NCBI GenBank assembly: GCA_965662355.1
Contig: CBFIHP010000013.1
Coordinates: 1-64,000 of the forward strand
DNA length: 64,000 nucleotides
Direction: 5' to 3'
Source of the DNA: GCA-2683825 sp965662355
Lineage (GTDB): Bacteria; Planctomycetota; UBA1135; GCA-002686595
Made by a program: the position numbers and the translations under genes. The notes beneath the pieces were generated by a model, which was not told where the DNA came from, ran no database searches, and worked only from the letters and a program-made list of their open reading frames with translations. Positions 43,659-53,523 of the stretch are shown here, piece after piece (positions within the stretch are counted from its first letter, which is position 1; each line of letters opens with the position of its first letter).

Positions 43659-44879
43659 ATGGTTGGCTTGTTTATTAGGCGCGGCATCAAGGTTGCGTGG
43701 ATAGCTGGGGTGCTGGCGGCGGTGTCAGTGCACGCGCAGGGGCATGCCCAGATGGAGCCGGGAGAATTGAGCGCGGAGATCTCGCTTTCAAGCGGGGTGA
43801 TTTCCGCAGGCGAGGCGGTCGATCTGACCGTCACCCTCACGAACGACACCTCACGGCCCGTGAAGCTTCTCGATTGGCATACGCCCTTCGAGGGCTTCAA
43901 GCACGACATGCTCGATGTGAGATGGCGCAACCAAAAGGTGCGCTATGAAGGGCGTCTGGTGAAACGAGCTCCGGCCGGGCTCGACGACGTTATTTCCCTC
44001 GAGCCCGGAGAATCGATCACGACCACCGTGGATCTCGCGCAGGCCTACGACCTAAGCGTCAGCGGTGACTACTACATCCGCCTGGATACCGATCTTCCGC
44101 CCTTGAGCGCGGACCAGATGCGGCTCCTCGACTTGGTCCCGACCGGGGTGCCGCGCCGCTTGCTCTCGAACGGCGTCGGTTTCCGGATCGTCGGCGGACG
44201 CATCGAGAGAAGGATCCTGGAACCCGTGCTGCCACAGCCCTCGCTGGGGACACCGCCGGATCCCACTTTCACCGACTGCTCGCCGGAAGAGATCGCCTGC
44301 ATCAATGCGGCCCTCGCCGCCGCGCGCGCCGAGGCGACGCAGTGCAAGGCCTACCTGAATGACCTGCCGGTCGAAGACCGTCCCACGGACCCCAACTACA
44401 TGACCTGGTATGGGGCCTACACGATGGCGTGTTATGCGACCGTTCTCCAGAACTGGTGCTCGATCGCCGATGCGCTGAACATGCAGCAACTGGAGTTCAT
44501 CTGCGGGGGAGATCTCTGCGAAGACGGAGATTTCGCCTACGTGTTCCCGAACGATCCCTACAAGATCTACCTCTGCAACGGTTTCTTCAACGCTGACGTG
44601 GATGAGGGGAAAGACACGAAAATGGGTACCCTGATCCACGAGATCAGCCACTTCACCGCCGTCGCCGGCACCGACGACCACGCCTACGGGACCCAGGCCT
44701 GCATGGACCTGGCGATGAACAACCCCGCGCAGGCAAAGGACAACGCGGACACCTACGAATACTTCGCCGAATGCAAAGTAACAGCCGCCGTACCCGCTCT
44801 GCCGCTCCCGATGCTGGCGCTTTTCGGAGCTGCCATCGCCCTCGCCGGCTACCGCGTGCTTTCACGGCGCGCTGCCTGA
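43659..44879 (+). CDS. Deuterolysin-type (M35) metalloprotease with sorting tail
   Basis: The gene encodes 406 residues. The start has a perfect aggagg five bases upstream. After the signal peptide comes an N-terminal beta domain (about 30-185; VKLLDWHTPFEGFKHDML, then LEPGESITTTVDLAQAYDLS). The catalytic domain follows, with LIHEISHFTAVAG (HExxH) and GTDDHAYG, whose Asp is the third zinc ligand of aspzincins such as peptidyl-Lys endopeptidases. The C-terminus VPALPLPMLALFGAAIALAG plus YRVLSRR resembles PEP-CTERM-like sorting tails. The protein is surface-exposed. The following gene encodes a separate copy of the N-terminal domain. Confidence 0.88.
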   Translation: MVGLFIRRGIKVAWIAGVLAAVSVHAQGHAQMEPGELSAEISLSSGVISAGEAVDLTVTLTNDTSRPVKLLDWHTPFEGFKHDMLDVRWRNQKVRYEGRLVKRAPAGLDDVISLEPGESITTTVDLAQAYDLSVSGDYYIRLDTDLPPLSADQMRLLDLVPTGVPRRLLSNGVGFRIVGGRIERRILEPVLPQPSLGTPPDPTFTDCSPEEIACINAALAAARAEATQCKAYLNDLPVEDRPTDPNYMTWYGAYTMACYATVLQNWCSIADALNMQQLEFICGGDLCEDGDFAYVFPNDPYKIYLCNGFFNADVDEGKDTKMGTLIHEISHFTAVAGTDDHAYGTQACMDLAMNNPAQAKDNADTYEYFAECKVTAAVPALPLPMLALFGAAIALAGYRVLSRRAA

Positions 44880-45484
44880 GCGCCGGGGTCGGGCTCGTCG
44901 GATCCCTGGCGCTCCTCGCCGGATGCGGCCCGGTATCTCATCGAGCAGATGCCGAGGTGGAGATAGCACAACCCTCCACCTCGGCGGACGCGGACGTCGA
45001 GCCCAGCCCGAAGGACCCAAGCATGACAACCCGAGCGCAGGCCACAGACCCGGCCCTCACCTGTCGGCTACTCGCCGGCGAGGGAGTGCCGAGCAAGGAC
45101 AGCGTGGGCGTTCGCTTCGTACTGACCAATGCCGGCTCCCAGGTCGTGCACGTGCTCGACTGGTACACCCCGCTCGAGGGTATGCGCAGCGACATGTTCA
45201 AGGTGACACAGGGCTCCACGGCGCTCGCCTACCAGGGACCCCTGATCAAGCGCGGCCAGCCCAGGCGTGAGAGCTATCGCGCCATCGAGCCGGGAGAGTC
45301 ACTCGCGAGGCAGGTGGATCTCGCGCGTTACTACGATTTTGGTCCGCAGGGAACATACACGGTTGCCCTGGATACTCGTATTCACGATGTGGTGCTGAAA
45401 GCGTCGGAGCTTCCGCGGGCCAGGAGTGGGCATGTGGCGCTGGAGTTGGAGTGTGAGAGTTTGCGTATAGAGATCTCACGCTGA
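44771..45484 (+). CDS. Lipoprotein copy of the protease N-terminal domain
   Basis: The frame is open from 44771, overlapping the protease gene by 109 bases; the real start may be later, as the lipoprotein signal (LVGSLALLAGCGP) begins near residue 40. The mature part (about residues 95-235) aligns over its length with the N-terminal domain of the upstream protease: VHVLDWYTPLEGMRSDMF against VKLLDWHTPFEGFKHDML, IEPGESLARQVDLARYYDFG against LEPGESITTTVDLAQAYDLS, and TYTVALDT against DYYIRLDT. A stand-alone prodomain next to its protease suggests an inhibitor or folding helper. This is inference. Confidence 0.75.
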   Translation: MQSNSRRTRSAAPDAGAFRSCHRPRRLPRAFTARCLSAGVGLVGSLALLAGCGPVSHRADAEVEIAQPSTSADADVEPSPKDPSMTTRAQATDPALTCRLLAGEGVPSKDSVGVRFVLTNAGSQVVHVLDWYTPLEGMRSDMFKVTQGSTALAYQGPLIKRGQPRRESYRAIEPGESLARQVDLARYYDFGPQGTYTVALDTRIHDVVLKASELPRARSGHVALELECESLRIEISR

Positions 45485-45591
45485 GCGGAGTGGAGGAGTC
45501 GTTGGGGGAGCTGGTTGTCCGTCCCGAAAACGAATAGGATTTTCGGGACCCACAGCGGGCGCTTGGCTCACACTCTTGATGCACCAACACC

Positions 45592-47481
45592 CTAGTCCGG
45601 CGCGCCCGAGCGTCGGAAAGAGGCTACCGTCTCGCTGTAGATCTCGTCCCTCGAGCCCGGATCATCCGGGACGACGGTGAGGAAGAGCATGCACATCTCG
45701 TCGAAGGTGCGCCAGCCCTCACGGACACGGATCGGCGGATCGCTTGGGTTGAAGGGATTGTCCGCCGAGTTGTCGAAGGAGAAGTAGGCGTCGATGCGCG
45801 AGCCCTTCTGCAAGTGCACCGGCTGGCGATAGAAATAGGCGCCCTGCCAGCGGAAGTCCCACGAGTCGATCTTGATCAACGGCTCTTCCGTGCCGTTCGG
45901 CAGCGTGGCCGAGACCTCGACCGAACGGCCGAGATTGTGCATGTGCGGGGAAATATCGATTATCGCCATGTCCTCTGGTACGTCCATCCACACGTGGCGC
46001 AGGTATTCGGGATCACCTGGCTGGATGTTGATGTTCTGCGTGCCGATGACGAGACCCTGGGTATAGCTTTCGACTGGACCGTCGGCGAAGTAGAGCGCTA
46101 GCGCGCTCTGGTCCGAGGTCGCCTTGCCTGAGAGGTGATAGTGGATCTCGAGCACGAAGTCTCCACCCGCTTTCAGCCTCTGAGCCGTGCCCGACGGGAG
46201 GACGTAGGGCTGTGTTCCGGGGGCCCAGCCTGCGATTTGGTTGGTCGTGTCGTTTCCGGAGGCCTGGAACCTGGCGTCGGGAGCGTCCGCGTATTCACCC
46301 CGTACGGAGAAGCCAGGTAGGGGCGTCGATTCGTCGGCCTCGCGGGCAGTTCCATCGAAGTCGCTGTAGACGATGCAGTGGTGTACCACGGAGGGATCGC
46401 CAGGGCGGAAGTCGATGGCGGTGATCGCCCTGTCCTCCTTCAGATCGTTGGGGATGACGAACCAGCGATAGATGTCCTCGCCCGATGCGGGAATTTCGAA
46501 TGCCGCCGGCATCTCGACGACGAGGTCCGGTTCGCCCAGCCGCCAGCGCTTGGTAGGGAACTCAGGTGCGGGAATCGCATCGGAGGGATCCCCCATCGGT
46601 GCATCGGCCTTCGCCCATGCCTCCAGTACGCGGACTTGGCGACGACTCAGGGCGCGCTCGTCGCGGAAGTGACCCCAGTCCGGGGATGCGAACCAGGGGG
46701 GCATGGTGCCTGTACCTGTTACCTGTGCGATCATGCGTGCACGGCGACGCGCATCCTCGTAGGTGTCGAGCGCAAATGGGCCGACATCGCCATCGCGGTG
46801 GCACTCCACGCAGTTGGCGTTGAGGATAGGCGCAACGTCGCGATGATAGGTTACGTCCACCTCATCACTGGATGAGGCCCAGGCTTCGAACACACAACCG
46901 ACCGGATCTGTCCGCGAGGTTGCAATCTCCAGGCCATCCGTAACTCCCTGCATGGCCTCCAGGAGGTCGTGTGATCCAATCCTGGCGCGTAGCTTGCCGA
47001 CGGCTTGGAAGCGGTCGTCAATGCGGCCCCGGTAGACCACATGGTCGATGTCGTTGACGACGAAGGCCTCGGGCACGTGTGTAGGCCTGAGTCTTGCGGC
47101 AATGTCGCCAGAGGCATCGAGCAGCACAGGAAACGAGAGCGTGAACTCGTTCCGATGCTCGCGCGCCTCGGCGGTCGATAGCGTGGGGTCGGAGAGTACA
47201 CCAAAGAACCCGATGTCTGCCTTCTCCGCCTCGCGAGCCAGCTCGCTCATGCGGGGTGCATACCTGTTCGAGATGGGACAGGTGGTGTCGATGAAAACGA
47301 GTACCGTGGCTCCGGTGCCCTCGTGCATGCCCAGGCGATGGATCCTGCCGTCGATGTCGGTGACTCGCAGCCCGAGGATTTCCGCGGCTCGCGCCGCGGG
47401 GTCCTTGCCATCCTCGTTGGTGCCCTGAATAGGGGCGCCGAGAATGAGGGCGAGAGTGGCGGACAGGAACAACTTCGACAT
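45592..47481 (-). CDS. Redoxin - cytochrome c - copper monooxygenase fusion
   Basis: The gene encodes 629 residues with a signal peptide; ggag stands eight bases before the ATG. Residues of about 30-190 form a redoxin domain with FIDTTCPISNRYAP, which has a single Cys. One haem site (CVECH) lies at about 225. Residues from about 320 on match copper type II ascorbate-dependent monooxygenases, with His ligands in VVHHCIVYSDF, LEIHYHLSG and SPHMHNLG and a candidate Met ligand in MCMLFLTVV. The architecture is common in Planctomycetota, and the substrate is unknown. The stop directly adjoins an IS5-type end at 45578-45591. Confidence 0.88.
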   Translation of the reverse strand: MSKLFLSATLALILGAPIQGTNEDGKDPAARAAEILGLRVTDIDGRIHRLGMHEGTGATVLVFIDTTCPISNRYAPRMSELAREAEKADIGFFGVLSDPTLSTAEAREHRNEFTLSFPVLLDASGDIAARLRPTHVPEAFVVNDIDHVVYRGRIDDRFQAVGKLRARIGSHDLLEAMQGVTDGLEIATSRTDPVGCVFEAWASSSDEVDVTYHRDVAPILNANCVECHRDGDVGPFALDTYEDARRRARMIAQVTGTGTMPPWFASPDWGHFRDERALSRRQVRVLEAWAKADAPMGDPSDAIPAPEFPTKRWRLGEPDLVVEMPAAFEIPASGEDIYRWFVIPNDLKEDRAITAIDFRPGDPSVVHHCIVYSDFDGTAREADESTPLPGFSVRGEYADAPDARFQASGNDTTNQIAGWAPGTQPYVLPSGTAQRLKAGGDFVLEIHYHLSGKATSDQSALALYFADGPVESYTQGLVIGTQNINIQPGDPEYLRHVWMDVPEDMAIIDISPHMHNLGRSVEVSATLPNGTEEPLIKIDSWDFRWQGAYFYRQPVHLQKGSRIDAYFSFDNSADNPFNPSDPPIRVREGWRTFDEMCMLFLTVVPDDPGSRDEIYSETVASFRRSGAPD

Positions 47482-47985
47482 GAGGAATCTCCAGGAGGGG
47501 CGAAATCCGAGGGTGGCTGCTTCATTCCACGGCCCCCAGGGCCTGCGGGCTAGGTCCCATTACGATTGTCGAGCACCATCATGTTCAAAGAAATCTCCGT
47601 TAACTCGGGGGAGCCGGCGAGACGCGGCGTTGGTGCATGCGCCTTGGAGCGCGAATTCCTGATGACAGCCCCGAATCGGTCGGACCTCCTCATGCACCCG
47701 AGCCGGGAATGAGCTCGATCAAGAGTGCGAATCGAAATTGTCAACGAGTTTGGAGTTCGGCTGAGTTTATGCACCCTACGGGCATGCAAACGAGCGATAC
47801 GGAAGTCATGGAAACAAGCCTTCCCAATCACCAAGCACAGAGCGTGTCAGTCGCACGAACAGCCCTGTCGAGCCACCTGGAGCGAGGAAAAACCACGAAC
47901 CGTCCCGGGGAGGTAACGCTCCTTTGCGTGGGCGAGGGGCATCCAAGTACGGAGCCTGGCTCCGTACTTCAGAAGTTCTTGTACT
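47482..47985. other. Gene-free interval with a solo transposon end
   Basis: An IS5-type end (gcgttggtgcatgcg) stands at 47626. The core atgcaccctacggg at 47768 is only a weak relative. No frame resembles a known protein. The interval must hold the promoter of the copper-monooxygenase gene at its left side. Confidence 0.5.
47945..47969. repeat. Perfect 25-bp REP-like palindrome
   Basis: Twelve-base arms (aagtacggagcc and its complement) flank one central base. It is the perfect form of the two copies at 34421-34476. A 14-base direct repeat (gtacttcagaagtt) links it to the end of the barrel gene, so the palindrome appears to have arrived with a small duplication of that gene end. Confidence 0.85.
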
Positions 47986-48513
47986 TCAGAAGTTGAAACG
48001 AACTCCGATGAGGAGCTCGTTGGATGTCACGTCGTCGTCCTCCTGGTGCACTCTGAGGTAGCGATAGCCGAAGTTGAGATCGATGCGCTCGTGAATGCGA
48101 TAGGAAGCACCGACCATCAGGTTTCATGAAGGCTCGTCGGGCCCATCGGTGCGCCCTGCACCAAGGCCCAGATACGGCCTCAGGTCAGAGCTGTAATCGA
48201 AGTCGTAGTACAGGTTCGCCACGAAGCTCGTGAGGTCTACATCACCGTTCACTTGCCGGATGTCCGCCTTGCGGTGACTGACGTTGATCTCGCCACGATA
48301 GTGGTCAAGAAACCGATAGCCGATCGCCCCGCCGAAGTTGGCGCCGTTCTCGGGGCTGACTGTCGTGACCCCCATCCCGAAGCCGCTATCGACATAGTCG
48401 TCGATCAGCGAGAGCCCTGCGTCGAGCCCCACATAGAAGCCGTCCTCCACCTGGGCACCGAGATCGGCTCCAGCAAAAAAGAATCCCAGAAAGAAGAAGG
48501 AGACACGCTTCAT
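47986..48513 (-). pseudogene. Outer-membrane beta-barrel gene with an in-frame TGA
   Basis: The start ATG at 48513 has aggag eight bases upstream and a signal peptide (MKRVSFFFLGFFFAGADLG). Barrel strands follow (GFYVGLDAGLSLIDDYV, ANFGGAIGYRFLDHYRGEIN, PYLGLGAGRTDG). A TGA at 48124-48126 interrupts the frame. Without any shift, the same frame continues NLMVGASYRIHERIDLNFGY and ends ELLIGVRFNF, a normal last strand with terminal Phe. The whole would be about 175 residues, an OmpW/opacity-like size. A nonsense mutation is the simplest reading; a sequencing error or read-through is possible. Confidence 0.85.
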
Positions 48514-48880
48514 GGACACACTCCTGGATCGTTTATTGAATGACATCGCAGTGATATCCGGGACGAGGCCAGGAATCAAACGGGAGGCCCTGAAGCCCCG
48601 GCTGGGTATAGGTGTTCCAAGCTCAGTTTTTGCGACCCCCTCCCCCACAGGAGCGTCAAAGTGGCGTCGAGGTGGGCCCTATCCGTGATCGGGGGCCGGT
48701 GCGGGCAGGGGGCTGGCGTCGTGAGGATGAGCCGGGCGCAAAACACCCCTTTGGATTACCTGTGCTCCGGATTGTGAGCGCACGGGCCCACGTGATCGCT
48801 TCCGATCATCCGTCGACGCCGCCGAGTGCTCTCCAGGTGTAGGATGGGGGAGACATCCCCTGGTCCCTACTGCGACTACC
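48514..48880. other. Gene-free interval between divergent genes
   Basis: These 367 bases lie between the barrel gene and the large lipoprotein gene and must contain both promoters. I see no repeat of the families above and no coding frame. Confidence 0.5.
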
Positions 48881-51800
48881 ATGGCCCGAACAACCTTTCT
48901 GGGAGTCCTTGGAACGGCTGCGATTGCCTTCTTTTCTGCGTGCTCGAGCTCGAGCAGCAGCGGTGAGATCACCCTTCTGTTCGATAGCGACGGGGACGGA
49001 ATCCCCGATGCCCTCGAGGCAAGGCTCGGAAGCGATGGGCTGAGCGCGGATAGCCCCTACGTCGGTGGCGCCATGGACGAGAACACCGCAGCGGGTCCGG
49101 GATTGGATGACATTCCCGACGGGCTGGAGCAGTACCTGCTCGGTCTCGTGATGGGGCCGATCACGGCGCGCACCGATTCGGATGCGGATGGGCTTCCCGA
49201 CTACATCGAGGTTCGTATCGGTGCGGATCCCATCGATTTCACGAGCCCTTATTTAGACGGCGCGTCGGATTTCGAGGGGCCCTCGGGGCCCGCTGGGGAT
49301 GGCGTCAGTGATGGGCTCGAGTTGTATCTGACGGCCCTCGGCGCATTCGTGCCGGTCACTCCGACCAACGACTCCGACGGGGACGGGATCGAGGACGTGA
49401 TCGAGGTGCATACGGGCACCGACCCCGTCAGCGCGCTCGATCCACGTTTCGGTAGTGCCTTCGATCTCGATGGCGATGGCATTCCAGATTATCTCGAGCT
49501 GCGCCTGGGCTCGAGCGAGTTGAACCAGCACTTTCCCGTCTTCGAGGGAGCCAGCGACGACGACGGCGGGGCGGGAGGACCCGATGGGGATGGGATTACC
49601 GATGGCCTGGAGACGTTCCTTATTCGGCAAGGCGCCCTCGCGCCGGTGACGACCTTCAGCGACACAGACTTCGACGGAATTCCCGACTACGCCGAGGTGC
49701 TTGCCGGTACCGATCCGCTGGACACCCACGATCCCTTGCTGGATGGCGGGACACCCGTGCAAGCGATGTCGCGTGTTACCCGTGCGCTGGAGAGGATCCT
49801 GGTTCGCTCAGGGGCTGCGGCACCCGTCACCGAGCAGTCCGATTCCGATGCCGACGGCATCGTCGACTTCGCCGAGGTCCTTAGCGGTACGCCTCCTTTC
49901 GATGCAACGCGCCCGGGCGTGCTTGCACATTTCGATCTCGACATGGACGGGGTGTCGGACTTTCTCGAGATCTTGCTCGAGACGAACCCGTTGGATTCGG
50001 ACAGCCCGGTGGTCGCAGGTCATGACGATGTCAACGATGCGACGGGTCCGCCTGGCGACGCTATCAGCGACGGCATGGAAGCCGCAATCAGGCTTCTCGT
50101 TGGTGCGATAGAGATAACCACGTTCACCGATTCCGATGGGGACGGCGTGTCGGACTTCATCGAGGTGCAGGTTTTCTCGTCGCCCCTCGATCCCGACGCA
50201 CCCCTGACAGACGGCGATCAGGACGTTGCCCCTGGAACAGGCCCCGCGGGTGACGGGATCAGTGATGCGCTCGAAGCGCTTCTGATCGCGCTCGGATCCG
50301 AGGCCCCGATCACGATCGACACGAACAGCGATTCCGATTCGATTCCCGACGTGATCGAACTGCGCACCGGCACCGATCCTCGGGATGGGGACAGCCCGCG
50401 TACAAACGCGGTGGCAGATATCGATGGCGACAAGGCGCCCGACTACTTCGAGCTCCTGCATGGAGCGGACCCCAGTTCGCCGGACGATCCGGTTCTTCAG
50501 GGCGCGCTGGATTCGGATGGCGACGGGCTCAGCGATGCGCTCGAGCTGCTCTTGGAGCTCGAAGGCAGTCTGGTACCCGTGCGCGCAGACAACGACCTCG
50601 ATGGGGACGGTCTCTACGACTATCTCGAGCTGTACATGCCCTCGCGCATTGCGCTCGCCACCGATCCCGCGGCATCCGGCGCGGACACGAACAGCGTCAC
50701 TGGCCCTCCGGGAGACGGCATCTCCGATGCGCTCGAGCTGTTTTTGATCGGCGGAGGCGCCCAGCGCCCGGTCACGACTCTCACCGATACCGATGGGGAT
50801 TCGATACCCGATTACCTCGAGGCTCGCATCGGCGTCGATATGTTCGACTTCAGCGATCCCGTCGCCTCCGGCCCCGCGGCCGACGATGACGGTGATGGTG
50901 TCTCGAATGCCCTCGAGTTGGTTCTGGCCGCCCTGGGAGCGCGAGAACCGATCGATGGCTTCACCGATTCTGACGGCGACGGGGCGCCGGACTACCTCGA
51001 GGTGGTTGCTGGCGGAGACGCTTTCGACTCTGAGGACCCCGCGTCGGGTGGGTTCGGAGACGATGATGGCGACGGCATCCCGAACGCGGTCGAGTTGCTG
51101 CTCGTTGTTCTCGGAACCGAGGCTCCGATCTCGCATCGTTCGGATACGGACGCCGACGGCATACCCGACTACTTCGAGCTTGATACCGGAACAAACATCG
51201 CTCTGTCCGATCACCCGTCCGAGGGCGGTGCCCTCGATGTGCTGGATACGGGCCCGGTGGACACGATCCCCGACGGGCTGGAGGCGCTCCTGATCCAGCT
51301 AGGAGCCGCGGCTCCGGTCGGTCATGGGAACGACTCGGATAGGGACGGCGCACCGGATCATCTGGAGATCATCGCTGGCGTGTCCGCCTTCGAGGCCGAC
51401 GATCCGTTGCCGGGTGGTGGCGATGACACCGATGAGGACCGCATGTCCCAGGCCCTCGAGGAGGTCCTGCTCCGGTTGGGAGCCGCCGAGCCCGTCGGTA
51501 TTCAAAGCGACACGGATCTCGACGGTGCCCCCGATTGGTTCGAGCTACTGGCTCTCGCGCATCCGGTAGATGCCCACGATCCGGTGCCTTTCGGAGCGAC
51601 GGGATCATTCGATGCCAACCATGACACGGGGCCCCCAAACGACGGAGTCTCCGACGCGCTCGAGGCGCTCCTGATACGCGTCGGGGCCAAGCCGCCGGTG
51701 TTTACCTCCAGCGACACGGACAGCGATGGCCTGCCGGACTACTTCGAGGTGCGCCTGGGGTCGTTGCCGACCGACCCCGATTCGCCCTTGGTCAATGGTG

Positions 51801-53509
51801 GCCGGGACAGCGACGACTCGACCGGTCCGCCCGACGACGGCATCTCGGATGTGCTCGAGAGCGTGTTGATAGCCCTGGGCGCAGCGGGACCCGTGACCCG
51901 CGCGACGGATTCCGACCTGGACGGTGCTCCGGACTATCTCGAGGTCTATCGTGGAACCGACCCGTTCGATGAGGAGAGTCTTCCGCCTGCGGGGACAAAG
52001 CCCGTGGCGCAGCAGGTCGGTATCGAGGGCTCGCCGCTCCTTGGATCCGAGCTCGTGGGACGCTATGTCTACTCCGATCCGGACAACGATCCCGAGGGCG
52101 CGACGGGATTCCGTTGGTTGCGCGACGGCGTCCCGATCGCCGGGTCACTCTCTTCTTCGTATCGCGTTCAAAGTAACGACCTCGGTCGCAGCGTGGCCTT
52201 CGAGGTCACGCCTGCTTCCGACTTTGCCTTTCCTTCCTCGAGCGCAGTGGGGAATCCGGTGCGCGTCGAGCTCTTCATCCCGCAACCAGACTTCCCCATG
52301 GGAGAGGGCGGACCGGGAGGGATCGGTCGGCCGGACGGCGCGAGTGACTTGACCCTGTGGTTGGAGTCCAGCTCGGGAACGCAGACGAACTCGAACCGTC
52401 TCGAGTTGTGGCTGGATCGTAGCGGTTACGGGCTCGAGGCTACGCCGATCGCGGACGGAAGCGAACCCGCTTTCGTGCCCGTCAGCGGTCCGAACGGCAC
52501 TCCAGCCGTGGGCTTCGATGGGACCCAGGCAATGTCCTTCCCGCGCCCCGTGGAGGATGACTTCACGATCATCGCCGCCTGTCGTACGGACGACGCTACG
52601 GGCAACGGATCCTGGTGGGAGTCGCCGGCCATCGTCGGCGGCGAAACGCCCCCTCCTTTGGGTGATGACTTCCACGTGGGAATCAACTTCGGCCGGGCAC
52701 TCTTCGTCGTAGCCGATGCTACGGCGAACGCCGGTACGGCCATAGACGACAACGAGCCCCACGTCGTGACCGCCTGGCGCGTGATGGCCAACGGGCGAAT
52801 GCGGCTCTACACCGACGGACGTGCGGATGGCTTCAACACCTCCTCAAGTGTCTCCCTGGTTTCACCCGAGGTGCTGGTGCTGGGTGCCGCAACGGAAAGC
52901 GGGGGTTTCTGGAAAGGGGAGTTGTACGAGCTGATTTTCTTCCACCGTGCTTTGAATTTGGCCGAACGCAGGATCATCCACAACTACCTCGTGGGTCGCT
53001 ATGGAGGCGCGCTCGAGACACCCCTCTACGAGCAGTACGAGACCCACGGCGCGAACATTGCCGGCATTGGCATGAATACGGAGACCTCTTTCGTGACCGC
53101 GGCCGAGGGCGTCGGCATCGTGCGCATCTCAGCACCCACGGCCCTCGATCCGGGTGACTACTTGCTCTTTGGCACGGACTTGCCCAAGGACTTCTCACTC
53201 TCGAAAGAGGTTCCTCCGAGCGTCACTCACCGACTGGCGCGCACGTGGTCCTTTCATGTGACCGACGGTGGGGGTACCGACGGCGTGGGCGAGGTGGACA
53301 TCCGCTTCAGGATCGGCCCCGACCTACTGGTCTCGAAGGACCCGATGGATCTAGCCCTGCTGCTCGACGAAGACACCGACATGACCAACGCCCAGGTAGT
53401 GACGACAGGGATCGCCGTCGAGGGCGAAACGGTGACGTTCCGGAGCGTCGAGCTGGGCGAATTCTCCTACTTCGGGCTCGCCGTGCGACCGGTGTTGCCC
53501 GGAGAGTAG
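48881..53509 (+). CDS. Giant lipoprotein with thrombospondin type 3-like calcium repeats and LamG domain
   Basis: The gene encodes 1542 residues. The lipobox AFFSAC and a Ser-rich linker predict outer-membrane anchoring. Residues of about 30-1035 are some 20 repeats with the pattern DSDGDGIPDYLEV...GTDP, thrombospondin type 3-like calcium loops. They alternate with a helix pattern such as DGISDALELLLI. An Ig-like domain (about 1040-1130; GYRWLRDG-like) and a concanavalin/LamG domain (about 1150-1360; DLTLWLESSSGTQTNSNRLE) follow, then a beta-rich end (FSYFGLAVRPVLPGE). Calcium should stiffen the stalk, which would present the LamG domain for glycan binding. That role is inferred from the fold. 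Confidence 0.9.
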   Translation: MARTTFLGVLGTAAIAFFSACSSSSSSGEITLLFDSDGDGIPDALEARLGSDGLSADSPYVGGAMDENTAAGPGLDDIPDGLEQYLLGLVMGPITARTDSDADGLPDYIEVRIGADPIDFTSPYLDGASDFEGPSGPAGDGVSDGLELYLTALGAFVPVTPTNDSDGDGIEDVIEVHTGTDPVSALDPRFGSAFDLDGDGIPDYLELRLGSSELNQHFPVFEGASDDDGGAGGPDGDGITDGLETFLIRQGALAPVTTFSDTDFDGIPDYAEVLAGTDPLDTHDPLLDGGTPVQAMSRVTRALERILVRSGAAAPVTEQSDSDADGIVDFAEVLSGTPPFDATRPGVLAHFDLDMDGVSDFLEILLETNPLDSDSPVVAGHDDVNDATGPPGDAISDGMEAAIRLLVGAIEITTFTDSDGDGVSDFIEVQVFSSPLDPDAPLTDGDQDVAPGTGPAGDGISDALEALLIALGSEAPITIDTNSDSDSIPDVIELRTGTDPRDGDSPRTNAVADIDGDKAPDYFELLHGADPSSPDDPVLQGALDSDGDGLSDALELLLELEGSLVPVRADNDLDGDGLYDYLELYMPSRIALATDPAASGADTNSVTGPPGDGISDALELFLIGGGAQRPVTTLTDTDGDSIPDYLEARIGVDMFDFSDPVASGPAADDDGDGVSNALELVLAALGAREPIDGFTDSDGDGAPDYLEVVAGGDAFDSEDPASGGFGDDDGDGIPNAVELLLVVLGTEAPISHRSDTDADGIPDYFELDTGTNIALSDHPSEGGALDVLDTGPVDTIPDGLEALLIQLGAAAPVGHGNDSDRDGAPDHLEIIAGVSAFEADDPLPGGGDDTDEDRMSQALEEVLLRLGAAEPVGIQSDTDLDGAPDWFELLALAHPVDAHDPVPFGATGSFDANHDTGPPNDGVSDALEALLIRVGAKPPVFTSSDTDSDGLPDYFEVRLGSLPTDPDSPLVNGGRDSDDSTGPPDDGISDVLESVLIALGAAGPVTRATDSDLDGAPDYLEVYRGTDPFDEESLPPAGTKPVAQQVGIEGSPLLGSELVGRYVYSDPDNDPEGATGFRWLRDGVPIAGSLSSSYRVQSNDLGRSVAFEVTPASDFAFPSSSAVGNPVRVELFIPQPDFPMGEGGPGGIGRPDGASDLTLWLESSSGTQTNSNRLELWLDRSGYGLEATPIADGSEPAFVPVSGPNGTPAVGFDGTQAMSFPRPVEDDFTIIAACRTDDATGNGSWWESPAIVGGETPPPLGDDFHVGINFGRALFVVADATANAGTAIDDNEPHVVTAWRVMANGRMRLYTDGRADGFNTSSSVSLVSPEVLVLGAATESGGFWKGELYELIFFHRALNLAERRIIHNYLVGRYGGALETPLYEQYETHGANIAGIGMNTETSFVTAAEGVGIVRISAPTALDPGDYLLFGTDLPKDFSLSKEVPPSVTHRLARTWSFHVTDGGGTDGVGEVDIRFRIGPDLLVSKDPMDLALLLDEDTDMTNAQVVTTGIAVEGETVTFRSVELGEFSYFGLAVRPVLPGE

Positions 53510-53523
53510 CAGGGGCCTCTGGC

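Noticed and set aside
47986..48513. Reassignment of TGA to an amino acid
   Set aside because: TGA is a normal stop in many intact genes of the window, so a general code change is excluded. Only a local event remains possible.
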